Positions 1 through 13,136 of a DNA stretch of 64,000 nucleotides are shown piece after piece. The number at the start of each line of letters is the position of its first letter. The stretch's first letter is position 1. This DNA is from Zea mays (lineage: Eukaryota; Streptophyta; Magnoliopsida; Poales; Poaceae). The translations under genes and the position numbers were made by a program. The notes under the pieces were generated by a model. It made no database searches. It was not told the DNA's origin and saw nothing but the letters and a program-made list of their open reading frames with translations. The stretch lies in assembly GCF_902167145.1 (NCBI RefSeq), contig NC_050105.1, positions 136,943,988 through 137,007,987 on the forward strand, written 5' to 3'.

Positions 1-2105
1 TGAACATCCTTGAAGCTGAGGGCGGGACCAAGATCGCAGCCCGGCTTGCTTCTCCCCACCCAGGGGCTGGTGGTCACCGTCTTGGGTGACCACCGGCGAG
101 GGGATGCAGCCGGGCTGACTGATGAAAATCCTTGAAGCCGAACGATGGCTGAAAGGTACCAACTCCCACAGAGTTGCGTTCCTCCAACGACAAGGCGGAA
201 GGATTGCGGGTGTCCCCCAACCGGGGGCTCGGAAGGTGGAAAGACACGATGCATAAGGGAGCGCGAAGACATGGTCGCCTTTCAAGGGGGTCACCCTCCT
301 TTTAAAGGCGACTCTCCCTACTTGCGTCCCCAGCCGTCGTGGGCTGAGTCTTCTCCAACACGCTCCAAGGTCCTCCCCCTACGGCGCGGGGGCTAGGTCC
401 CACGCGTCATGCAAGCTGGCCCAGAGCAGAAGAAGCCAAACCGCCGCACGCGGTGCATGCAACCGCCCAGCGGTTACGAGCATTCCTCCACTTTCGCCCG
501 GACCAGCGGGCGAAAGGGCGGGCAGCCATGCAGGCGGCATGCAACCGCGCCAAGTGGGCACGCCCCTCCGACTTCCAACGCACCCGGCATGGGGGCCCAC
601 GCCCACGCGTCATGCAACCGGCACGCCGGTCGCTACGTGCAAGCAACTGCACCGCCACTCGCACCACTGTCGTGCCTCCTCGACTGCGGAACCAGTACTG
701 CAACTCGAGGCAACCCTGCGTACGACTCAGCAGTGCCAGCCTGGCGCGACGGTCAATACGGCCAAAAATGGGCCGGCAGTAATGGCGGTGGCAGGCGGGC
801 AGGAGCAGCGGTCACGTTGTCAGCCAATCTCACGTCCCGTCCGGGGGCAGCGAGAGAACCCTCTCTCACGGCGTGAAGACGGCGCGCCCGCGTTTCGTTC
901 CTCGAACGGCTCGCGCACGCGCAACGGCCGCCCCGCGAACTACTCGCCCCGTCGCATTAATTCCGCGGCGGGACAGGCGGCGCCTCTGGCAGGGGAAGTG
1001 AGCGACGCTTCACCTTCGCCATAATGACCGCGTAAAAAAGTACGCCACGTCATTCGATTTCGTATCCTTTTCCTTTTTCTCTTTCTCTCTCTTACAACAG
1101 GGACCGGGAAAGGGGGATACCCCGAAAAGGATCCTTCTCCATGAAGGAAACAGGCTCCGAGCCTCCCTACTGATCAGAGGTTCAAAGGCTGGCCCCTCGG
1201 AGGGGTTTAACAGCCGCCTCAGAGCGCGTGGGCTCCACACCCACTACTGGTCAGAGGTTCGAGGCCCGGCCCCTCGGAAGGGTTCAACGGCCGCCTCAGG
1301 CCACTCGGGCTCCGCGCCCACTACTGATCAGGGGTTCATAGGCTGGCCCTCGAAGGGTTCACAGCCGCCTCAGACATAGAGCGAGGGATGACCCTGGGTA
1401 CGTTCGATACATAACCAAGGCTCGGGCTACGCTCCCGAGGTACCCTAGGACATTTTCGAGACCAGTGGGAGCGATCTTGTAACGGAATCCCATCAGAGGG
1501 AGGCATCGAGCCCTCGGACCACGTCGAAAGGGGACCGGGTCCGGCAGATCACCCGCAGGTACTTTTGAGCGCACCTCCGGGCCTCTAGCCGACCCCTAAC
1601 AAATGGGGCACGGGTGTCCACTCGGATTACCCGCCAGCAGCCCACCGGAGACACCATGTTCGGCGCCCCCCGAGGGCAACATGGCGCTTTCCCCCTCCTC
1701 CTTGCGGAAAGGCGACGCAGGGGCGTATGTAAAAAAGTCGAGTCTGTCCCTGACCGTCCTCTCGCCCTGTGCGGAGGCTCGGGGGCTGCTCTCGCAAACC
1801 CGGCTCCGGCCAAACCGTTGACAGCGTCAACATACCAGCCCGAGAACTTGGGACCCGACCGTGCGCCCGGGCTACGGCTAGCTCGCATGAGGGAACGACC
1901 AGACCAGCCGAAGCATTGCGCGAGGCATTAAGACCTCGGAGGAGTCAAACCACTCCTCCGAGGCCTCGGGGGCTACACCCGGCGGGTGCGCTCGCGCGCA
2001 CCCACCGGAACAAAACGCAACCGAGAAAGGCTGGTCCCCTTGCAAAAAAGTGCGACAAAAGTCTCCAAGCGATTGTTAACACTCCCTTCGAGGCTCGGGG
2101 GCTAC
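1..2105 (+). mobile_element. 3' internal non-coding part of a Huck-like Ty3/gypsy retrotransposon (truncated by window edge)
   Basis: This GC-rich stretch runs directly into a retrotransposon 3' LTR at 2106, so it is the internal region after pol. No reverse transcriptase, integrase or gag motif is visible in any frame, and the open frames are short and unconvincing. Three diverged copies of a block with 'gatcagaggttc' and 'ggcccctcgg' lie at about 1165-1370, each ending near 'cagccgcctcag'. The purine-rich stretch just before 2106 is the likely polypurine tract. Assignment to Huck rests on recognising the LTR that follows. Confidence 0.65.
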
Positions 2106-3982
2106 TGTCGGGGACCATAATTAGGGGTACCCTCAAGACTCCTAATTCTCACCTGGTAACCTCCATCAGCACAAAGCTGCAAAGGCCTGATGGGTGCGAC
2201 TAAGTCAGGGATCGGTCCATTCGAGGGACTCGATCACGCCTCGCCCGAGCCCAGCCTCGGGCAAGGGCAGCCGACCCCGGAGGATCTACATCTCGCCCGA
2301 GGCCCCCCTCCAGCGACGAACATACTTCTGGCTCGCCCGAGGCCCAGTCTTCGCCAAGAGGCGACCCTGGCCAAATCGCCACGCCAACCGACCAAATCGC
2401 AGGGGCATTTAATGCAAAGGTGGCCTGACACCTTTATCCTGACGCACGTCCTCCAGTCGACAGAGCCGAAGTGACCGCAGTCACTTCGCCGCTCCACTGA
2501 TCGACCTAACAGAAGGACAGCGTCACCTGCGCTGCTCCGACTGCTGTGCCACTCGACAGAGTAAGGCTGACAGGCAGCCCGGCCCGGCCTCAGGCACCGT
2601 AGGAAACTCCGCTTCGCCCGACCCAGGGCTCGGACTCGGGCTCAGCCCCGGAAGACGGCGAACTCCGCTCCGCCCGACCCAGGGCTCGGACTCGGGCTCA
2701 GCCCCGGAAGACGGCGAACTCTGCTCCGCCCGACCCAGGGCTCGGACTCGGGCTTAGCCCCGGAAGACGGCGAACTCCGCTTCGCCCGACCCAGGGCTCG
2801 GACTTGGGCTCAGCCCCGGAAGACGGCGAACTCCGCTCCGCCCGACCCAGGGCTCGGACTCGGGCTCAGCCCCAGAAGACGGCGAACTTCGCTCCGCCCG
2901 ACCCAGGGCTCGGACTCAGGCTCAGCCCCGGAAGACGGCGAACTCCGCTCCGCCCGACCCAGGGCTCGGACTCGGGCTCAGCCCCGGAAGACGGCGAACT
3001 CCGCTTCGCCCGACCCAGGGCTCGGACTCGGGCTCAGCCCCAGAAGACGGCGAACTCCGCTCCGCCCGACCCAGGGCTCGGACTCGGGCTCAGCCCCGGA
3101 AGACGGCGAACTCCGCTCCGCCCGACCCAGGGCTCGGACTCGGGCTCAGCCCCGGAAGACGACGAACTCCGTTTCGCCCGACCCCAGGGCTCGGACTCAG
3201 CCCTGGCCTCAGCTGACGGTCTCCACCTCGCCCGACCCAGGGGCTCGGCCTCGAAAGACAGACTCGACCTCGACCTCGTAGGAGCCTCCACATCGCCCAA
3301 CCTAGGGCACGGACCGACCACGTCAACAGGAGGCGCCATCATTACCCTACCCCAAGCTGACTCAGGCTATGGGGAACAAGACCGGCGTCCCATCTGGCTC
3401 GCTCCGCCAGACAAGTAATGATGGCGCCCCGCACGCTCCATGACGACGGCGGCTCTCAGCCCCCTTACGGAAGCAAGAGGACGTCAGCAAGGACTCGACA
3501 GCTCCGACAGCTGTCCTTCCGCCAGGCTCCAGCGCTCCTCCGACGGCCACGACACCACACGAACCGGGTGCCAAAACCTCTCCGGCTGCCATGATGGCAT
3601 GTACTTAGGGCGCTAGCTCTCCCCCGCTAGACACGTTAGCACTCTGCTACACCCCCCATTGTACACCTGGATCCTCTCCTTACGCCTATAAAAGGAAGGA
3701 CCAGGGCCCTCTTACAGAGGGTTGGCCGCGCGGGGAAGAGGACGGGACTGGCGCTCGCGTGAGGCCGCTCGCTCCCTCCCGCGTGGACGCTTGTAACCCC
3801 CTACTGCAAGCGCACCCGACCTGGGCACGGGACAAACACGAAGGCCGCGGGATTTCCACCTCTCTCTCTCCGGCTACCTTTCCCCCCTTCGTGCTCCGTC
3901 TCGCGCCGACCCATCTGGGCTGGGGCACGTGACGACATTTCACTCGTCGGTCTAGGGACCCCCCGGTCTCGAAACACCGACA
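2106..3982 (+). repeat. 3' LTR of a Huck-like gypsy element
   Basis: The LTR starts TGTCGGGGACCATAATTAGG and ends ACACCGACA, giving TG..CA ends with short inverted termini TGTCGG/CCGACA. A TATA box (TATAAAA, 3687-3693) lies about 295 bp before the LTR end, as expected for an LTR promoter. The 1.88-kb length is somewhat long for this family because of the internal tandem array. The partner 5' LTR is outside the window, so age and target duplication cannot be tested. Confidence 0.8.
2615..3236 (+). repeat. 56-bp tandem array inside the Huck-like LTR (about 11 copies)
   Basis: The phrase 'acccagggctcgg' recurs at 2621, 2677, 2733, 2789, 2845, 2901, 2957, 3013, 3069, 3125 and 3181, an exact 56-bp period. 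Each unit also contains 'cggaagacggcgaactccgc'. The last copies are more diverged. Because 56 is not a multiple of 3, open frames across this block are artefacts of the repeat. Confidence 0.95.
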
Positions 3983-5286
3983 ATGATATATAGTGATACT
4001 AAATATGCTACACTGTGTAGATAATTATGCAATTGGGTATACTGCGTAAAAATCTGTTACCAGCTGCATGCACACGAATTTATGATGGAAAGAATATACA
4101 ATAAAAGGAAATGAATTGCATGCATAGAAACAAAAAATCGCATTTAATGTTTTATTTTCTTCATAAATATAGGATCCCTCCAACAGTCATGCAGTTAAAC
4201 ACATTAAAACTAGTTTATGATGTATATTGAAACAAATTATACTACACGGTGTAGGTATTTATGCAATTCCTTACACTGCGTAAAAAATATGGCATGTTGT
4301 TCACTGGTGGACGCATATCCGGGTGGAGCGTAAAAACCTTAAGTTTTGAGCATAAAATCCCTCAATTATAAGCGTAAATACCGAGTCAATGAGAGGTTGA
4401 TAGCTCTAATAGGTTGTTATTACGATCCTATTTTTATGATAGATCCGAAAAACATGGCAGCCGCATACATGCAATTTCTATTTTTATACAGATCCAAAAA
4501 TTATGGCAAAATCATGGGAGTTTCCATTGCATGCGCGCAAATTACGAACAACATAAATTAAGGAATTGTCTTTCCAATGTGCATGCAGTAAACTGATATA
4601 CGAACTCCGTGTTCAAGCATAAAATCGTACAGTTTTAACGTAAATAGTACATGTGGTAGGCATAAAACACAATAATCGAAAAGAAAATTGCGCCGGATCG
4701 AAGGATGTCACGCGTGATCATCGCTGCGCGCATCTCGCGCCTTCCGTGACGTCGCTCGCTCGAACATCGGCCTCATGCGTCGTCGTCGCTACTCGCACGT
4801 CGACGGGTGTCGCTTGCTCGCCGGCCTTGTAAGTGCCGCCTCCTCGGGGCTTCGGGACGTCGCCGCTTGCCTGCACAAGGGCCCCGCTGCGGATCGAGGA
4901 ACCTCCGCCACCGCGCGTCGAGGAAATGGAGTTGCGGCCACCGGCCTGGGAACCGCTGCCGCCGCACAAGGGCGCTGCCGCCGCTCGCCCTCTGGATCGA
5001 GGGCCGCCACCGCCGGCCTGGGAACCGCCGCCACCGCATGTCGAGGTCGGGGAGCCACGGCCACCGCAGCCACTGGCCGGGGTCCACCGCCGCGCGCGCT
5101 ATCGGGCAACCGCCGTCGCTAATGAATCGAGATGGGGCGTGAAAAACTGAACTCTAGCACTCCGGGTCCTGTTTTATAGACGTCTGGATGTGGTCCGGCT
5201 CGACCGGATTGCACTGTCTGGCCTGGGCTTCCTTTAATTATTGGCTTCCTTTAATTATTGGAAGCCCAGGGCTCCTAATATACAAT
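3983..5286. other. Intergenic DNA: AT-rich part, then a CpG-rich block; no gene recognised
   Basis: At 3983-4680 the sequence is AT-rich and contains a diverged direct repeat around 4006-4058 and 4236-4290 (both with 'tatgcaatt' followed by 'actgcgtaaaaa'). At 4690-5150 it is strongly GC- and CpG-rich, with an imperfect repeat of 'cggcctgggaaccgc'. Overlapping open frames occur on both strands there, but none shows a recognisable domain. It may be a decayed gene fragment or simply GC-rich repeat. Confidence 0.5.
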
Positions 5287-5297
5287 CTCTCTCTCTC

Positions 5298-5369
<72 letters not shown>
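5287..5369. repeat. (CT)n/(TA)n microsatellite, left flank of a TA-associated element
   Basis: A short CT run is followed by about 70 bp of nearly pure TA with one TG interruption. It ends just before the left terminus of the element at 5370-6550. A matching TA tract lies on the other side. Confidence 0.95.
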
Positions 5370-5370
<1 letters not shown>

Positions 5371-5442
5371 GGCGCTGCTAAAATGCACCTGGGTGCATTC
5401 TCTATATTGAATGCACCCAGGCGTAAGTCCTGTTTCGCGCGC

Positions 5443-5469
5443 CTCCCCCCCCCCCCCCCCCCCCCCCCC
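5443..5469. repeat. Poly-C run (over 20 C)
   Basis: An almost uninterrupted C homopolymer lies within the GC-rich part of the TA-flanked element. Exact length is unreliable in most sequencing. Confidence 0.9.
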
Positions 5470-5848
5470 GCCGCCGCGCGCATCCCTATCCCCGCGCCGC
5501 CGCCGTCTCCTCCTTCTTCCTCCGATCCTCTAAACCTAGATCCCACCGCCGCCGAGCGCCTCCCTGTCCTCGCGCCGCCGCGCGCCTCCCTGTCCCCGCG
5601 CCGTCGCGCGCCTCTCTGTCTGCGTGCCTCCCTGTCCCCCGCATTAGGTGGGATTGCAAGCCCGCATTATGTGTGATTGCAACTGTTATATAATTTTACT
5701 CAAATATCTGTTAAAAAAATGTAAACAAAATGATTGCAACCGATGGTGTGTTGTAATTGCAACTGCTGGTGTAGTGTGGATGCAACTGCTGAGTTGCTCT
5801 TATGTGATTGCAAGTACTGAATAACTATGAGAAATTTTGTTAAAAATA

Positions 5849-6375
5849 TGATTGCAACTGCTGGTCTGGTGTAATTGCAACTGCTGGTCTGGTGTGATTG
5901 CAACTTCGATATAACTATGTCCAAAAATCTGTTAAACAAACAAGATTGCAACTACTGGTCTGGTGTAATTACAACTGTGGGTCTGTTGTGATTGCAACTT
6001 CTATATAACTATGTCCAAAAATATGTTAAACAAACAATAATTGCAACTGCTGTCTGGTGTAATTGCAACTTCTGATCTGGTGTGATTGCAACTTCTATAT
6101 AACTATGTCCAAAAATTGGTTAAACAAACAATGATTGCAACTGCTGCCTGGTGTAATTGCAACTGCTGGTCTGGTGTGATTGCAACTCCTATATAACTAT
6201 GTCCAAAAATCTGTTAAACAAAACAATGATTGCAACTGTGTCTGGTGTAATTGCAACTGCTGGTCTGGTGTGATTGCAACTTCTATATAACCATGTCCAA
6301 AAATCTGTTAAACAAAACAATGATTGCAACTGTTGTCTGGTATAATTGCAACTGCAAGTCTGGTGTGATTGCAAT
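5849..6375. repeat. Tandem array of about six 94-95-bp units with 'gattgcaactgctggtctgg'
   Basis: Units starting near 5849, 5943, 6037, 6131, 6227 and 6321 share the order: 'gattgcaactgctggtctgg', 'taattgcaactgctgg', then 'ataactatgtccaaaaatc' and 'gttaaacaaacaa'. Each unit holds two or three copies of the shorter 'attgcaac' motif, so it is a higher-order repeat. A decayed copy extends to about 5650. Confidence 0.9.
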
Positions 6376-6547
6376 TTATGTGAAGAGGTTGAGCCGTTCG
6401 CGGAGGAGCCGTTCACGGAGAAAGAGGGGCGGGGGCGGGAAAATAAAAAGGTTCTGTCCGGAGCGTGCGGGAGGGACGAAACCGGCCTGGGTGGGACGGT
6501 TGGCTCGGACCTGACACATAGGTTCTATATTGAATGCACCCAGGTGT

Positions 6548-7649
<1,102 letters not shown>

Positions 7650-10600
7650 CTAGCAGGCGAGAAACCTGTACGATGGCATGTCCTCGATTCTCTGGATATC
7701 TTCTAGCAACAGCTCCCTCTCGAGCTGGCGCCGTGTTGATTTAATAACCGTCTGCAGCGCGGGTTCCCGCGATTTGGTCATCAAGGAAGGTGCTTTGGTA
7801 CAAAGAATGTGCCAGAAATATTGCATACGAGAAGAAAGGAAAGACGTACATTGAAATCCATGTAACTGGCGTGCATTTCAAGCCATTTCTGATCCATCAG
7901 TTTGAAGGTTATGCAGTAAAGAATGTCGAACGCTCGATCATTTTCTAAAAAGGAAACACAGACGTCAGATGTGAAAACACGATTGCCCGTACTCAGATTT
8001 TATGGAAAGCTAATAATATCTCTAGAGGCTCTCACGCAGTTGTTAACCATTACGCTAGTAATGCCGTACTATGAGTTCATCTAGAGCAGTTGTAAAATTT
8101 TCAGCTGGCCTTATTTAGCTGCAGTTGTTTCTAAGAAAACATGCTCGTTAGAAGCAACTGGTCAAGTCAACTAGGCCCATTGAAGACCTCCAATAGAAGC
8201 ATACAGCAACAATGAGAGGCACTAACTGTTCAGCTAAGTCAGAGTCTGAAAGGCCTTCTTGGAAAAAAGCCTAATTATATCAGTTCCGTGAGATTTCAGT
8301 CCTACACAGATGTAACAATAAAAGAACGACTTACCTAAGAGTAGATTTAGGAAAACCGCTCCAACCAACGACGTTGGCTTAGCTGCAGAGGCATTAAAAT
8401 CAGTCGAAGTAATTCACACTGTTAATGGTGATTGCTAAACTAGTTTCACAGTTCAGATCAACTAATAAATGCTGAAAAGTTTGAAGAGAACCTGCTTGAA
8501 GGTCAAGCATCTGAATCAGCATGAATGTAATATTTACACCAGCTACAGCAAAGGGATATTCCCACAATGCTCTATCACCATTCTGCTTACGAAGGAGCTC
8601 CTGGAAGGATTTCTGCAGAAAAAGAGGCTCAATGAGCTGAATTAGTGGCCCAATTTGAAAAGGTTCAGTTCAATGTAGTGGTAGTAACTGGATTTTCATT
8701 TGTTTTTTTCCTGATTATATAGTGCACCATAGCTGAATAAATCTTAGACCTTTTAAGGGTCTACAAGATGAACTATTGATCATTTATCTACTTAATGAAA
8801 TCATCAATGGATCATTGGCTGTTCAATTACCACAAGGGGTATGGAGAAAGTTTCAGTAAAAAATCCAAGGCGCACGTATACTATAAGTCCCTTGTATCCT
8901 TTCAAATTCGAGCTCAATGAATATCAATTAACGCCACATCAGAGGCACAATCCAGCATTACAGAATTTTTGCGATGAATGACAGCAAGCAGTTGAGTCAA
9001 GTAATTTGTACTCACTGGATAGTTCCTAGAGAAATACAGTAAATTCTCCAAAGATATAAAACCACCGCCCCTGTATGTTCAAGAGAAAATATTATTACAC
9101 GTCCAAAATATATCAAATGAATGCTAAACTGCAAATGTTGGAATGAAGAAGGGATGAAAGACCTGAAATCTGTAGATGGATCTTTCCCTTGCCATCCCAT
9201 CTCCTTCCACTGGTCTGATACTAACCCTAGAAGTTCAGTTCCAGGAAAAGAAGAACGCCAAAGGGCTTCCAGTGCTTTCTGATGGATATATGTGACAGTA
9301 AATAACCCAAAATAGATAGAACTCAGGAGGAGGAGATGGAAGCACATGCTCTAGATTCCCATATGAAGCTGAAATTATTTCAGATATTTTAATTTCTTAG
9401 GGCTCAGTAGCACCAGATCATATTATTACTGACAATGGTAAGAATTCATAAGCAAAGCGTATGACTGTTGTACATTTGTACCAATTGGCTAATTAATTTG
9501 AGGAGTTATACCCTCCTTTAAAAATAATAGGTTGTGCTCTGTTAAAATGATGGATTGAAATATGCAAGTGCCCTCTCCCTGAACCCAAGCATGTACATGC
9601 AACGGTACTGTTAAGTATACCGACACATGTTATAGCACACCAGAGTCATCTTGAATTTGAAAAATCCAAAGTTCATCACAGCACAACAGTAACAAAGAAC
9701 AAATGTGCATTTCAAGTATGATGTTGCATGCTAATGTTAACAAGGTGGTGATATCAGCTAACGCTAGTACCTGATGCTCCAGATTTGAACCATCATACTG
9801 CACCTCTATCCGGTTCTGCAACCTATTCAAGCACTCTTCCTGGAACAGAGAATAAACCATAAATGTTCATGTAGGAACTTTCATTGCCCCCATGAATTTT
9901 AATAAATAATGGAGGCAATGGCACACAATGTTAATCGCAGAAACATACCCAGTGTCATAACCACTAATGCTACAATGACATGACACTACACTGCTTCATG
10001 TTTCCATTATCGCAAAATAAGTAATGAAAATTTCTCTATACGTTTACATCCAAATTGCTCTTTATACGATTTAATATCTCAATTTCTTTTCTCAGAAATC
10101 AATCCACAAGGAACAAAGGAAATGTCTCTAACCCCTGCGTCGACATATAGGCTACTAAATTGTGAAACAAAACGAGAACAAGAATTTTTCATCGTCCTAT
10201 GAATTAGACAACACACAAATTGACACAGTTTTCCTGCTGAAGTGGTGAATCACAATACTAAACATGCATTAGGCTTAAGACAGTACAGCTTCCACAATCG
10301 CTTCTATCACGTACGCTCAAAACAGTTTTCCTGTACGTTGCCATGACAATATTGCCAGTTCACATTTAAAACTTTCAGGGGAGGTTTCATCATTCATATT
10401 TCAGAATGATCACATGCCACAGGGTTATATCTCGGTTGCTATTTGCTAACGCCCTGTGTCGAAGACATATAAGCAACAAAGGACGGAACGAGAGCGAGCT
10501 TTCCACCTGAATGGGACTCAAATCGAAGGACAGGCGCACGTCGCTCTCCCTCCTCTGCGCGCAGACGCATGAAAGCCCCTTACCGAGCCACGCAGTGGAC

Positions 10601-10810
10601 ACGCCCACGACCTCAGCTGCGGGCGCACGAGAAAGGGAGGAGAAAAAAAACCATAACCGCCGTGAGCCTCTGCACGCACGAAGGCAAACAGCGTAACCAA
10701 CCAAACGACGGCGCCGCGCACGTACCCGGGGAAGAGTGGTGACGATGGTGGTGGATGGCGCCACCGGAGAGGCGACGCACGGCGAGGAACGAGCCGGCGT
10801 TCTGTTCCAT
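7650..10810 (-). CDS. ELMO-domain (CED-12/ELMO family) protein, 9 exons, 266 aa
   Basis: Exons in transcript order: 10810-10726, 10616-10507, 9839-9771, 9278-9163, 9070-9016, 8612-8492, 8382-8335, 7944-7850, 7751-7650. All introns are GT..AG, and frame is kept through every junction with no internal stop (801 bp). The ELMO domain covers about residues 66-233. It shows HQKALEALWR, then WKEMGWQGKDPSTDF and GGGFISLENLLYFSRNYP, then LWEYPFAVAGVNITFMLIQM, and DRAFDILYC near the end. ELMO proteins in animals act with DOCK exchange factors on small GTPases; the role of single-domain plant members is little known. The N-terminal WLGKGLSCVCAQRRESDVRLSFD segment matches what I recall of grass homologues. 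The start at 10810 was chosen because SFLAVRRLSGG follows it as in relatives; an in-frame ATG at 10912 is the alternative. Confidence 0.93.
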
Positions 10811-11530
10811 GCCGAACGAACGCGCTCGCGCCCTGCACAGCGCTACGCCTCCTAGGCCTCGGCCTCCCCCCCTCCCCGTGTCTCTCTCCTCCTCCGCGTC
10901 TAAGCGCCGCAATCAACGCGGGAACCCATGGCTGGTTGGGGCGGAGGGAGGCCGCAGCTCTCCAATCCTGGCGTGCGCGAGATCCCACGGGCGGATCGAC
11001 CACGAGGGCTGTCCCCACGAAGGGACGCCCCCGCCCTGTTTTAGCTTTGTTCGTTTGGCTGGCAACTTGGCGCTTCTCTAGTTTGGCCTGGCTTCCGTCC
11101 CCGCGAATTATTGCAGTTGCGTTGCGTCGGTGTCAGTTTGAGAAGCCGAGGACGTTTTTGGCGTAGAAAGCAACGTTCCCTTCCTAGGCAGTGCCAGTCT
11201 CCCAGAGCCTTTCAAGCAAGGTGGATGCTGAAAGATGGGCCGTGGGCGTATCAGATGAATGTCTTTAGTTCAGGTTGCTATGCCGTGTTTAACCCTAAGA
11301 CAGGACAGGAGCGAGATCTGAATTTCACTGATGAATATGATGTTAAGAGACAAATCAGTTTATCAAAGACGAATAGAATATGTCAAAGACAGATCAAGGC
11401 CATCAACCTTTTCACCAAATGGGCGAATATCCAGATCAGATGTATGTTGGGTTGATGTACAACTTTATCAGTTATGTTATCTTTCACACTACGTACAGTA
11501 AAAAGGTCTTATTCGACCCTCTTTTATATA
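10811..11530. other. Upstream region of the ELMO-domain gene
   Basis: The GC- and CpG-rich part at 10811-11110 is typical of a grass 5' UTR/promoter for the minus-strand gene. No clear TATA box is visible. From 11110 on the sequence returns to average composition with no gene recognised. Confidence 0.5.
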
Positions 11531-11649
11531 GGGCTAGTTTGAAAACTCAAATCCCGTTCGGGATTGAAGGGGATTCGAGAGGAAATTAGTTCATTTCCAC
11601 CTCAATCTCCTCCAATCCCGAAGAGGATTCGGAGTTCCCAAAGTAGCCT
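11531..11649. mobile_element. Short MITE with about 17-bp imperfect terminal inverted repeats
   Basis: The left end 'ggctagtttgaaaactc' pairs with the right end 'gagttcccaaagtagcc' with three mismatches. The interior folds back on 'aatcccgttcgggatt' and 'aatcccgaagaggatt'. The flanks share TATAG, a possible target duplication. There is no coding capacity. Confidence 0.65.
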
Positions 11650-11999
11650 ATAGCGTACATTAAAAGGGCATAGACGAGTACACGAACCGATATGTATCGA
11701 TACGACGATACCTTCTCATCCCTGCATGTATATCTGGTCTGATCCTACACAGTTAGTGAGGAAAAGCACCACTGCCACCGCTACACCCGACTTACACCGA
11801 CCGTCGGGGCCTCCTCTATATATGGCATCCTCCTCTAACCTCGAAAGTGATATAAGCATGATGACTATGGCATAAGAGAGCACATATTTAAGATGACCAA
11901 TTTTGCAAATAAACGTATGTCCTTCTATATGGGATTGAAGAAAGCTTTGTTGTCCACTTAATATTAGTCTCACTATCTAAAGAGTTTGAGACTTTTGTA

Positions 12000-13064
12000 G
12001 TGAATTACAACATGAGTCCTCAAAAGTGGTCAATTAAGAAGCTTATTATACCCAACAAGAGGACATATTTAAGGCTATGAAGGGTGACAATGTAAATCTC
12101 ATTAAGCAATCACTCTAGAAGAAGCAATACCCTAAGAACCCTTTTGACTCACTTCAAGAATTAGGGCTACCCCAATCAAGAGAATTATTAGGGTAAGAAA
12201 TTCATGTTTCACCAAACAAGAACATGTTCAAATGGGGAAAGGCCATTCACAAAGTCACATAACAAGGAAGCAAGTTTTAGTGAAGAAAGATCATTTTCTG
12301 CATCCCATCCTAGAGAGATGGATGATGACACATGCAGATGTTATCGCCTAGAACAAAAGGGCATCATATGAAGGACCTGTTCTAAAGTGGCTAAACAAGA
12401 ATAGTATGGATAAAGTTATATTTATAGATAAACCTTTGTGTTTAGATTTTGCCAACTAATACTTAGTAGATTGATTATAGTGTGGTTGTTCATGTCACCA
12501 ATACTATGTAGAGATTCCATACAGAGATCATTCAAAGAGGAGAAAAAAAATATTAGAATTGCTAACGAGCTTGAAGTTAACATTGAAGCCATTACACACG
12601 TTGCATTAGAATTAGATGGTAGTTTCATTATCTAATTGAGTGATGTTCTATTTGCGCCTTCCATGAGAAGGAATTTGATTTTAGTATCATGTTTAGATGA
12701 TAAGAATATTCATTATCATTTTGGGATTAGAAAGTGCATTATTAAGTTCGGCAAGATTGATGTCAGTCTTGCCATCAGACAAGACAAGCTCTATTTACTT
12801 TCCCATTGTGATCATATGAATGAGACGTATACCTCTTCTTTAAATGTATGTGATGTGAGAGTTAAACATAAGAAAAATGAGAATGTTAAACATAAGCGAA
12901 ATGAGAGTGAATCGTCGTTGAAATTGTGGCGTATGAGAATGGATTTTAAGCTCATTTTTCTTATCGTTCAAACCAGAACATTCACATTCTACATAGGCAA
13001 CAAAAGTTACAGCTTAGCTATGAAGTACATCGACCCTGTCAAACGGGAAGGTTTGGTGTATTAG
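12000..13064 (+). pseudogene. Decayed Ty1/copia gag-pol fragment (gag end, protease, GAG-pre-integrase)
   Basis: Translating across frames gives remnants in the correct copia order. 'DSGCSCHVTNTM'-like protease residues are broken by stops near 12470-12515. A segment with VLFAPSMRRNLILVSCLDD follows (12640-12700), then IIKF..DVSLAIRQDKLYLLS (12740-12800), which is the usual sequence before integrase. The frame breaks several times and no integrase core or reverse transcriptase follows, so this is an old, truncated copy. No LTRs are seen. It separates the two minus-strand host genes. Confidence 0.75.
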
Positions 13065-13136
13065 ATACTGATCCTAGGCCGCTATTTAGAAACAAAGATT
13101 AATTTAAGCAGAAAATCAAAAATAAACTTTGGGTTA

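Noticed and set aside
2804..3418. 204-codon open frame in the Huck-like LTR
   Set aside because: Follows from the 56-bp GC-rich tandem repeat; not protein-like.
4718..5150. Possible Pro-rich or Arg-rich gene on either strand
   Set aside because: Overlapping open frames in all phases reflect GC-rich repeats; no domain, splice or start evidence.
5188..5676. Open frame with a long IYIYIY stretch and its minus-strand twin
   Set aside because: Produced by the (TA)n microsatellite and the C-run; no domain.
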